Below the pieces are notes generated by a model. The model saw only the letters and a program-made list of their open reading frames with translations, searched no databases and was not told the origin of the DNA. Below are positions 57,443-64,000 of a stretch of DNA of 64,000 nt, one piece after another (the first letter of the stretch is position 1; each line of letters opens with the position of its first letter). The position numbers and the translations under genes were made by a program. The stretch lies in assembly GCF_965227505.1 (NCBI RefSeq), contig NZ_OZ245757.1:2356001-2420000 (forward strand), given 5' to 3'. The DNA comes from Pelagibius sp965227505 (GTDB lineage: Bacteria > Pseudomonadota > Alphaproteobacteria > Kiloniellales > Kiloniellaceae).

Positions 57443-59125
57443 ATGACCGAGGCCGCAGTTCAGCATGCAGCAGAAGACAGCGTTGTTCTGCCTAACCTTC
57501 TGCCGCTCTGTGCCGAGGCGCTGAGCGCCGCCGAGACTTTCGGGGAGGCGGCACGGCGCGCTGTCGCGGCGCTGGTCGCGCCGGGCGGCAGGGTCGACGC
57601 CGGCCTGCTGGAGCGCGAGCAGTTCGCTGCCCACGGCTATGCCTGGCTGGCGACCTACGTCGCCGGGCTTAAGGAGATGCTGGCCTGGGCCGAGCGGCTG
57701 GAGGCCGCCGGTCAGTTCGGCGAACTGGAACAGCTCATGCTGCAGGCCGCCTTCGGCGAATACCTGAACCAGCTCTGGGGCGGCATCGCGCTCAGCCAGG
57801 TGGAGGTGCTGCGCCCCGCCGACCTGGGCATGAACGACGACGACATCCATGCGATCTATGTGCCCGCCGTGCAGGCGCTGACCGAGCGCGGCAACAGCAA
57901 CGCGGTGCGCATGCGCATCGCCGCCCATCTGGCGGAGGGGCACTTCGGCGAGGCGGGGCTGGCCGACGAGACCCTGGAGATGATCCGCGACCAGTTCCGC
58001 AAGGTGGCGGAGGATCACATCGAGGACGCCCACGAATGGCACCGCAGGGACGACCTCATTCCGCTGGAGGTGGTGCAGCAGCTGGCCGAGCTCGGCGTCT
58101 TCGGCCTGACGGTGCCGGAGGACTTCGGCGGCGCCGGCCTCGGCAAGCTCGCCATGTGCGTGGTCACCGAAGAGCTCTCGCGCGGCTATATCGGCCTCGG
58201 CTCCCTGGGCACCCGCTCGGAGATCGCCGCCGAATTGATCCGCCTGGGCGGCACCCCGGCCCAGCAGGAGAAGTGGCTGCCGCTGCTCGCCTCGGGCGCG
58301 ATCCTGCCGACGGCGGTCTTCACCGAGCCCAACACCGGCTCCGACCTCGGCGCCCTGCGCACCCGCGCCGAGCGTGACGGCGATACTTACAGGATCACCG
58401 GCAACAAGACCTGGATCACCCATGCCGCGCGCAGCGACCTGATGACGCTCTTGGCGCGCACCGATCCGGACGAGGCGGGCTACCGCGGGCTCTCCATGTT
58501 CCTCGCCGAAAAGCCGCGCGGCAGCGACGCAGAGCCCTTCCCGGCGGACGGCATGACCGGCGGCGAGATCCACGTGCTCGGCTACCGCGGCATGAAGGAA
58601 TACGAGCTTGCCTTCGACGGCTTCGAAGTGAAGGCGGAGAACCTGCTGGGCGGGGTCGAAGGCCAGGGCTTCAAGCAGCTCATGGCGACCTTCGAGTCGG
58701 CGCGCATCCAGACCGCGGCGCGCGCCGTCGGCGTGGCGCAGTCGGCCCTGGAACTGGGCCTCGCCTACGCCCAGGAGCGCCAGCAGTTCGGCAAGGCGAT
58801 CCTCGCCTTCCCGAGGGTCGCCGGCAAGCTCGCCTGGATGGCGGTGGAAACCATGATGGCCCGCCAGCTCACCTACTTCGCCGCGCGCGAGAAGGACTCG
58901 GACCGGCGCTGCGACATCGAGGCCGGCATGGCCAAGCTGCTCGGCGCCCGCATCGCCTGGGCCAACGCCGACAACGCCCTGCAGGTGCACGGCGGCAACG
59001 GCTATGCCGAGGAGTACAAGATCTCCCGCGTGCTCTGCGACGCCCGCATCCTCAACATCTTCGAAGGCGCCGCCGAGATCCAGGCCCAGGTGATCGCAAG
59101 GGGATTGCTCTCCGGGCGGAACTAG
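57443..59125 (+). CDS. mcd: (2S)-methylsuccinyl-CoA dehydrogenase
   Basis: A 560-residue flavoprotein that oxidises (2S)-methylsuccinyl-CoA to mesaconyl-CoA. It has the acyl-CoA dehydrogenase core (about 165-560: VPEDFGGAGLGKLAMCVVTE, AVFTEPNTGSDLGALRTRAE, TGNKTWITHAARSDLM, QVHGGNGYAEEYKISR, and ILNIFEGAAEIQAQ) preceded by about 150 extra N-terminal residues, which separates Mcd from ordinary 380-residue acyl-CoA dehydrogenases. Together with ccr and ecm this identifies the pathway. The ATG at 57443 with AAGAGG upstream is preferred over the GTG at 57437. Confidence 0.94.
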   Translation: MTEAAVQHAAEDSVVLPNLLPLCAEALSAAETFGEAARRAVAALVAPGGRVDAGLLEREQFAAHGYAWLATYVAGLKEMLAWAERLEAAGQFGELEQLMLQAAFGEYLNQLWGGIALSQVEVLRPADLGMNDDDIHAIYVPAVQALTERGNSNAVRMRIAAHLAEGHFGEAGLADETLEMIRDQFRKVAEDHIEDAHEWHRRDDLIPLEVVQQLAELGVFGLTVPEDFGGAGLGKLAMCVVTEELSRGYIGLGSLGTRSEIAAELIRLGGTPAQQEKWLPLLASGAILPTAVFTEPNTGSDLGALRTRAERDGDTYRITGNKTWITHAARSDLMTLLARTDPDEAGYRGLSMFLAEKPRGSDAEPFPADGMTGGEIHVLGYRGMKEYELAFDGFEVKAENLLGGVEGQGFKQLMATFESARIQTAARAVGVAQSALELGLAYAQERQQFGKAILAFPRVAGKLAWMAVETMMARQLTYFAAREKDSDRRCDIEAGMAKLLGARIAWANADNALQVHGGNGYAEEYKISRVLCDARILNIFEGAAEIQAQVIARGLLSGRN

Positions 59126-59135
59126 GCTTCATCCT

Positions 59136-59459
59136 GTGGCCGATGTAGATCTCCGTGTCCGTCTGGACGCCAACAATGAGAAGAATGCCCGCACGGTTCT
59201 GAAGCGCCTCGCCGCGCTGATCACATTCGACATGTCCGAGCTGTCGCCGCATCATGACGGCAGCTACATCGCGCGCCTGAAAGCGACGGTACCGGAAGGG
59301 ACCTGGCCGGAGCAGGTCGTTGCCGCCATCGATCTGGCCCAGACCTTCGGCTACGGCTGGGACCTGGACGGCCACATCGCCGAAGAACTTAGTATGCACG
59401 CAGCCAGGTTCAGTGTCTCCGGCCTGGTATCCGCATCACTCCTGCTGAGCAGAGGCTGA
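59136..59459 (+). CDS. Small conserved-looking protein of unknown function
   Basis: A 107-residue protein starting at a GTG 10 bases after the mcd stop, so probably co-translated with it. It has no signal peptide, no membrane segment and no motif I recognise. Predicted secondary pattern is mixed: LRVRLDANNEKNARTVLKRL as a strand and helix, SYIARLKATVPEGTWPEQVV, IDLAQTFGYGWDLDGHIAEE. It could be an accessory of the methylsuccinyl-CoA dehydrogenase, or simply adjacent. Codon use and frame look coding. Confidence 0.65.
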   Translation: MADVDLRVRLDANNEKNARTVLKRLAALITFDMSELSPHHDGSYIARLKATVPEGTWPEQVVAAIDLAQTFGYGWDLDGHIAEELSMHAARFSVSGLVSASLLLSRG

Positions 59460-59554
59460 ACCTTCGTCGTATCGATTGTGACGCCAGCACGGTCGACAGC
59501 GTCATGGAGGATCGGACATAGTGCGGCCCTTTTGCACAGCCCGGACCGCTACCC

Positions 59555-60793
59555 ATGACCGCGCCGACGGAGTCGTCCCCACCCGACAGCACTGAAAGAC
59601 CCGTCGCGCAGCGCGGCTCGGCGGGGGAGGTCTTCGGCGCCTTCCTGAAGCTGGGCTTCACCTCCTTCGGCGGACCCATCGCCCACCTCGGCTATTTCCG
59701 CGAGGAGTTCGTGGCGCGGCGCAGGTGGCTGGACGACCAAGCCTATGCGGACCTGGTGGCGCTCTGCCAGTTCCTGCCCGGGCCCGCCAGCAGCCAGGTG
59801 GGCTTCGCCCTCGGCCTCATGCGCGGCGGGCCGCTGGGCGCCGCGGCGGCCTGGACCGCCTTCACCCTGCCCTCAGCCCTGGCGCTGATCCTCTTCGCCC
59901 TCGGCGCCGCCAGCCTCACCGGACCGACCGCCGCCGGCGCGCTGCAGGGGCTGAAGCTGGTGGCCGTCGCCGTGGTCGCCCAGGCGCTCTGGGGCATGGC
60001 CCGCAGCCTCTGCCCGAACCGGGAGCGCGCGACCATCGCGCTGGCAGCCGTCGCCGTGGTGGTCTTCGCCGGCGGTGCGCTCGGCCAGGTGGCCGCCATC
60101 GTCCTCGGCGGACTGGCAGGCCTCGCGCTCTGCCGTAACGGCGGAACCCCATCGACGCGGCCGCTGGTCTTTTCCCTCTCGCGGAGAACCGGGCTGGTCT
60201 CGCTGGCCGCCTTCTTCGCCCTGCTCTTCGGCCTGCCGCTGCTGGTGCTGGCCGTCGCCGCGCCGGAGCTGGCAATCTTCGATGCCTTCTACCGCGCCGG
60301 CGCGCTGGTCTTCGGCGGCGGTCACGTGGTGCTGCCGCTGCTCCAGGCCGAGGTGGTGCCGCCGGGCTGGGTGAGCGGCGAGGCCTTCCTCGCCGGTTAC
60401 GGCGCGGCTCAGGCGGTGCCGGGGCCGCTCTTCACCTTCGCCGCCTACCTGGGCGCGGTGATGGCGCCGGTCCCCGCTGGGCTGGTGATGGCGGCCATCG
60501 CCCTGGTGGCGGTCTTCCTGCCCGGCTTCCTGCTGCTGCTCGGCACCCTGCCCTTCTGGGACGCCCTGCGCGCGCGCCCGACTGCCCAGGCCGCGCTGGC
60601 CGGCACCAACGCCGCCGTGGTCGGCATCCTCGGCGCCGCGCTCTACGACCCGATCTGGACAAGCACCGTGCGCACGCCCGGCGACTTCGCCCTGGCGCTC
60701 GCGGGCTTCGTGCTGCTGATGGCCTGGAAGGCGCCGCCCTGGGCCGTCGTGGTCCTGATGGCGCTGGGCGGTGTCGGACTGTCCTTGCTGTAG
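59555..60793 (+). CDS. chrA: Chromate efflux transporter (ChrA)
   Basis: A 412-residue membrane protein of the long-chain CHR family, with two homologous halves: FGAFLKLGFTSFGGPIAHLG with the following RRRWLDDQAYADLVALCQFLPGP-type motif (here DLVALCQFLPGPASSQVGFA), and in the second half AGALVFGGGHVVLPLLQAEV with GYGAAQAVPGPLFTFAAYLG. About ten hydrophobic helices are visible. These proteins export chromate or similar oxyanions. It is not part of a metal-resistance cluster; no chrB is present. Confidence 0.95.
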   Translation: MTAPTESSPPDSTERPVAQRGSAGEVFGAFLKLGFTSFGGPIAHLGYFREEFVARRRWLDDQAYADLVALCQFLPGPASSQVGFALGLMRGGPLGAAAAWTAFTLPSALALILFALGAASLTGPTAAGALQGLKLVAVAVVAQALWGMARSLCPNRERATIALAAVAVVVFAGGALGQVAAIVLGGLAGLALCRNGGTPSTRPLVFSLSRRTGLVSLAAFFALLFGLPLLVLAVAAPELAIFDAFYRAGALVFGGGHVVLPLLQAEVVPPGWVSGEAFLAGYGAAQAVPGPLFTFAAYLGAVMAPVPAGLVMAAIALVAVFLPGFLLLLGTLPFWDALRARPTAQAALAGTNAAVVGILGAALYDPIWTSTVRTPGDFALALAGFVLLMAWKAPPWAVVVLMALGGVGLSLL

Positions 60794-60833
60794 CGATCAC
60801 CCAGAACGCACCGCCGTCACCGCTTTCTCATCC

Positions 60834-60939
60834 GTCATCCCGGACTTGATCCGGGATCCATGGTTCCGCGGGCAAGGTCTCTTTTGGGCCAGCACCGAGG
60901 CTGTCCCCACGATGGACCCCGGATCAAGTCCGGGGTGAC
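60834..60939. repeat. Palindromic intergenic repeat, copy D
   Basis: Ends are near-perfect inverted repeats: GTCATCCCGGACTTGATCCG at the left and CGGATCAAGTCCGGGGTGAC at the right. This is the same family as copies A, B and C but less eroded. It lies between chrA and the SDR gene. Confidence 0.92.
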
Positions 60940-61077
60940 ATTCAAAGCCTGAAATGACACCGAGGAAGTAGAAGTACCAGCGCAAGTTCCGGAGAGAACA
61001 CGCCGGCCCGATCTGTCATCTGTCCCGCCGCGGCCGAACACTCGGCTTCAGCTACAGAGGACAGAAGGACAGGCATC

Positions 61078-61839
61078 ATGAACACACTGGCCGGCAAGGT
61101 CGCCATCGTCACCGGGGCGAGCGCGGGCATCGGGCGCGCCACCGCGAAGCTCTTCGCAGTGGAGGGCGCAAAGGTCATCGTCGCGGCGCGGCGCCAGGCC
61201 GAGCTCGACGCCCTGGTGGACGAGATCGCCGAAGCGGGTGGCGAGGCGGTTGCGCTGAGCGGCGACGTGAAGGACGAGGCGCTCGCCAAGGCTCTGGTGG
61301 CCACCGCAAGCGGGCGCTTCGGCGGCCTCGACATCGCCTTCAACAACGCCGGCGCCCTGGGCAAAATAGGCCCGGTCGGGGCGATGACGCTCGACGACTG
61401 GCGCGACACCATCGACACCAACCTCACCAGCGCCTTCCTGGGCGCCAAGTACCAGGTGCCGGCCATGCTGGCGCGCGGCGGCGGCTCCCTCCTCTTCACT
61501 TCCAGCTTTGTCGGCCACACGGCCGCGGGGCTGCCGGGGATGGCCGCCTATGCCGCCAGCAAGGCGGGGCTGATCGGCTTCACCAAGGCGCTCGCCGCAG
61601 AGCTCGGCCCCCAGGGCATCCGGGTGAATGCGGTCCTGCCCGGCGGGACCGACACCGACATGGCGCCGGCTGGCGACTCCGATGCACGGGCCTTCGTCGA
61701 GAACCTGCACGCCCTCAAACGCATAGCCGAGCCGGAGGAGATCGCGCGGCCGGTGCTGCACCTGGCCTCCGACGCCGCCAGCTTCATCACCGGCACGGCC
61801 CAGCTGGTGGACGGCGGCGTTTCCATCAATCTGGGCTGA
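61078..61839 (+). CDS. Short-chain dehydrogenase/reductase
   Basis: A 253-residue classical SDR. The cofactor motif is VAIVTGASAGIGRATAKLFA, the catalytic tetrad is represented by NNAGALGKIG, the Ser in LLFTSSFVGH and YAASKAGLIGFTKALAAELG. The C-terminus shows LVDGGVSINLG. The start has AAGGA nine bases upstream. The substrate is unknown. It lies between chrA and the PhzF-like gene, with no obvious pathway partner. Confidence 0.94.
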   Translation: MNTLAGKVAIVTGASAGIGRATAKLFAVEGAKVIVAARRQAELDALVDEIAEAGGEAVALSGDVKDEALAKALVATASGRFGGLDIAFNNAGALGKIGPVGAMTLDDWRDTIDTNLTSAFLGAKYQVPAMLARGGGSLLFTSSFVGHTAAGLPGMAAYAASKAGLIGFTKALAAELGPQGIRVNAVLPGGTDTDMAPAGDSDARAFVENLHALKRIAEPEEIARPVLHLASDAASFITGTAQLVDGGVSINLG

Positions 61840-62142
61840 GGGTCAGGAGTGTCTCACGCCGGCGATCGGGAAAGAACCTAAGAGCGCCAGACAGCCTTGT
61901 GCGGAAAGGGAGTCACCCCCACCCCGACCCTCCCCCATCGAAGGGGGAGGGGGAGTAATCGAAGCGGCCCAAAACCCCCCCCCCTTGATGGGGAGAGGTT
62001 GGGGGGAGGTCGGGAGGCGGGGTGAACGCGGCGCTGGATGCGGACCTGAACCCGGCGGGCGGACCCATGGAACTCGGATCAGGTCCGGGGTGACAGGTGA
62101 GGAGGTTGGAGCGACCCCGCAATGGCAGGCCGGCTTGGCAAA
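61840..62142. other. Gap with palindromic C-run/G-run repeat and a decayed repeat
   Basis: This 303-base gap between convergent SDR and PhzF-like genes contains an element at 61914-62024 (left CACCCCCACCCCGACCC, right GGGGGGAGGTCGGG...GGTGA) of the same family as 36787-36894, and at about 62045-62095 a half copy of the A-D repeat family (CGGATCAGGTCCGGGGTGAC). No gene was recognised. Confidence 0.8.
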
Positions 62143-63003
62143 TCAGTAAAACCGTCCCTCGGCGAGCACGGCGACGCCGCCGCCGACGGTGACGGCGCCG
62201 CTTTCGCCGTCGATGGTGACCGAGAGGCGGCTCGGGCGGCCGGCGAAGCGGCCCTGGCGCAGGGTGATCGAAAGCGGCGCGCCGCAATGACGCAGCAGGT
62301 AGGCGCCGGCGGGCCCGGCGGCGCTGCCGGTGGCGACGTCCTCGACGGCGCCCAGGTTGTCCCAGGTGCGGCCCTCGGCATTTTCCGTGTCCAGCAGATA
62401 GGCGAACTTGGCGCCCAGGCCGTCCAGGCGCGCCTCGAAGTCGTCGACACGGATGGCCGCCTTGGCAAGCCCTGCCGGCGTTACCGGAACGATGAGGTAG
62501 TCGAGACCGGTGGAGACCATGGCCAGCGGCAGCCCCGGCACCAGGTCCGCTTCGGCGAGACCCAGCGCCTCCAGGACCGCCGCCCGCGCGGCCCCTTCGG
62601 CCTCCCGCCCCCAGCGCGGAACGCCCTGATCCATCGCCGCCTCGTAGAAGCGCGCGCCCAAGCGCCGGGTCGCAAGATCGACGCTGCGGCTGTTCAGGTG
62701 AAACGGCCAGCTTGCGCGTTCGGGCGGGGATGCCTCCGCATCGTGCAGCACCGCCGCCGCGCCCAGCAGGGGATGGCCGGCGAAGTCCAGTTCCTCCTCC
62801 ACCGTGAAGATGCGCGCGCGGATGCGGTCTCCTTCGGCGAAGAGAAAGATCGATTCGAACTGCCGCATCTCCTGGGTGAGACGCAGCATGGTGTCATCGT
62901 CCAAGGGGCGGTCGGGGCGGAACACGCAGAGGCCGTTGCCGCCGAGCGGCGCGTCGCAGAAGACATCGGCGTGGACCCAGGCGAGGCCGGAAAGAGAGTC
63001 CAT
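62143..63003 (-). CDS. PhzF-family isomerase-like protein
   Basis: A 286-residue protein of the PhzF/diaminopimelate-epimerase-like fold. Family features: HADVFCDAPLGGNGLCVFRP, ESIFLFAEGDRIRARIFTVE, EELDFAGHPLLGAAAVLHD and VEDVATGSAAGPAGAYLLR, the last being the PhzF signature (D-x-A-T-G-S-A-A-G). The catalytic Glu in QFESIF is present. Function unknown beyond isomerase; no phenazine genes are present. The upstream gap (63004-63213) contains 17-nt periodic repeats. Confidence 0.93.
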   Translation of the reverse strand: MDSLSGLAWVHADVFCDAPLGGNGLCVFRPDRPLDDDTMLRLTQEMRQFESIFLFAEGDRIRARIFTVEEELDFAGHPLLGAAAVLHDAEASPPERASWPFHLNSRSVDLATRRLGARFYEAAMDQGVPRWGREAEGAARAAVLEALGLAEADLVPGLPLAMVSTGLDYLIVPVTPAGLAKAAIRVDDFEARLDGLGAKFAYLLDTENAEGRTWDNLGAVEDVATGSAAGPAGAYLLRHCGAPLSITLRQGRFAGRPSRLSVTIDGESGAVTVGGGVAVLAEGRFY

Positions 63004-63149
63004 GGATGGGGGATTCCCGTCGGAGAGCTGCGCGGCCCCTGCGCCTTAGCATCGCGCAGGTGCGCCGGGCAAGCCCGGGCTTCTTGCCGCGCAAGGAATG
63101 CCAGGGGCTTGACGAGCACGGCGCCGCGCCGCCTACATGACGCCCTGAC

Positions 63150-63225
63150 CGCCACGATACCATGCCCACCGAGACAGCATGACCGCCGGGACACCATGAG
63201 CGCCACAACGCAATGACTGCCGGGA
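63150..63225. repeat. Diverged 17-nt periodic repeat before the last MFS gene
   Basis: Units such as CATGACCGCCGGGACAC, CATGAGCGCCACAACGC and AATGACTGCCGGGACC follow each other at a 17-nt period. The last unit contains the start codon of the MFS gene at 63214, so the repeat covers a translation start. Confidence 0.75.
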
Positions 63226-64000
63226 CCGGGAGCGCCGCCGTCCGCTGGCGGGAGGTCTTTACCCGGGTTTACGGGCCTTCCCTCGCGCTGGTCTGCCTCG
63301 GCGTCTGGCTGCATGCCGCCGATGCGCTGCTGGTCTCCACCATGATGCCGGCGATCGTCGCGGAGATCGGCGGCATCCGCCTGATCGCCTGGACGGTGGC
63401 GCTCTACGAGATCGGATCCATCGTCGCCGGCGCGGCCAGCGGCCTGCTCGCCCTGCGCCTCGGCACCCGCCGCCCGATGACGGCGGCCGCCTGCCTCTTC
63501 GCCGCCGGCTGCGCGCTGTCAGCGCTGGCGCCGGAGATGTGGGTGCTGCTGGCCGGGCGGCTGCTGCAGGGGCTGGGCGGCGGCGGCCTGATGGCGCTGT
63601 CCTTCGTCTCCGTCGGGCTCTTGTTCCCGCGCCGGCTGGTGGCGCGGGTGATGGGCGCGGTCTCCACCATCTGGGCGGTCTCCGCCTTTCTCGGCCCGCT
63701 GATCGGCGGCCTCTTCGTCGAGTTCGCGACCTGGCGCCTGGGCTTCTGGTTCTTCGCCGTGCAGGCCGTGCTGCTGGCGCTCTGGATCGCAGCGCGCGGA
63801 GACAGCGGCAAACGTCCGGCAGAGCAAACCGCCGGCGGGCGCTTCCCGGTGTTCCGCCTGCTGTGGCTCTCCGCCGGCGTGGTCTCCGTCGCCTATGCCG
63901 GGATCGAGATCACCGCGCTGCGCACGCCCGCCTTCGTGGCCCTGGGCGTCGCCTGCTTCATCGTCTTCCTGCGGCTGGAGGCGGCGCGCGGCGGAAGCCG
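63214..64000 (+). CDS. MFS transporter, DHA2-like (3' end outside window)
   Basis: The first 262 codons of a drug-efflux type major facilitator; it is cut by the right edge of the window. After a charged start come WLHAADALLVSTMMPAIVAE, IAWTVALYEIGSIVAGAASG, RLLQGLGGGGLMALSFVSVG and AVSTIWAVSAFLGPLIGGLF, where GPLIGG and the R-L-L-Q-G-x-G-G-G segment are the hallmarks of 14-helix DHA2 carriers. The start ATG lies in a repeat unit. The substrate is unknown. Confidence 0.88.

Overview
The window is GC-rich, tightly packed bacterial chromosome and reads as an alphaproteobacterium, probably a Rhodospirillales/Kiloniellales-type marine or soil heterotroph (inference). Supporting points are the ileS-lspA-BamF(DUF3035)-M16-M16 gene order, a complete trio of diagnostic ethylmalonyl-CoA pathway genes (ecm, ccr, mcd), several TRAP transporter parts, Coq7, ChrA, and the palindromic intergenic repeats typical of the class. 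No phage, plasmid or CRISPR region is visible. One intact insertion sequence is present.

Layout. 1-8.6 kb: minus-strand housekeeping block (two M16 peptidases, BamF lipoprotein, lspA, ileS, ribF, then a MaoC hydratase). 8.9-17.5 kb: MFS carrier, ArsC/Spx-like protein, a phosphorelay-type signalling group (REC-only protein, NarL-type regulator, hybrid histidine kinase), an enolase-superfamily enzyme, a His-rich exported protein, and folE with a FolM-like reductase. 17.8-22.6 kb: tRNA-Leu(CAA), double cold-shock protein, NTF2-like protein, YqaA, dsbB-coq7, HNH nuclease. 22.9-30.6 kb: chemoreceptor, an unusual HTH/PAS-like regulator with a GNAT-like partner, esterase, AlkA, GluQ, DUF3137. 30.6-36.6 kb: TRAP transporter operon ending in an IclR regulator, divergent from a GMC oxidoreductase, with a palindrome between them. 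37-48.5 kb: Nudix, cNMP-binding/FAD oxidoreductase fusion, MFS, VOC plus AraC regulator, GNAT, exported acetamidase/formamidase with a TAXI-like half protein, an ATPase gene remnant, ACT protein, and a cytochrome b561-YceI-YceI operon. 48.7-53 kb: accessory strip with an IS4-family element inside a chromosomal repeat, an orphan TRAP binding protein, and DUF2946-like and DsrE-like genes bracketed by two direct copies of a segment that includes the 3' end of ecm. 53-59.5 kb: ethylmalonyl-CoA pathway genes. 59.5-64 kb: chrA, SDR, PhzF-like protein and a truncated DHA2-type MFS gene.

How it fits together. ecm and the divergent ccr-ridA-mcd genes encode the three diagnostic steps from crotonyl-CoA to mesaconyl-CoA, so this organism likely assimilates acetyl-CoA (acetate, fatty acids, PHB) without a glyoxylate shunt. 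The TRAP-IclR-GMC locus looks like an uptake-and-oxidation unit for one organic acid or alcohol. Across the window, gaps between genes repeatedly carry small tandem duplications with 10-19 nt units, some reaching into coding ends. This suggests a genome prone to slippage and is the most pervasive unexplained structure. All assignments come from reading the sequence; no database search was run.
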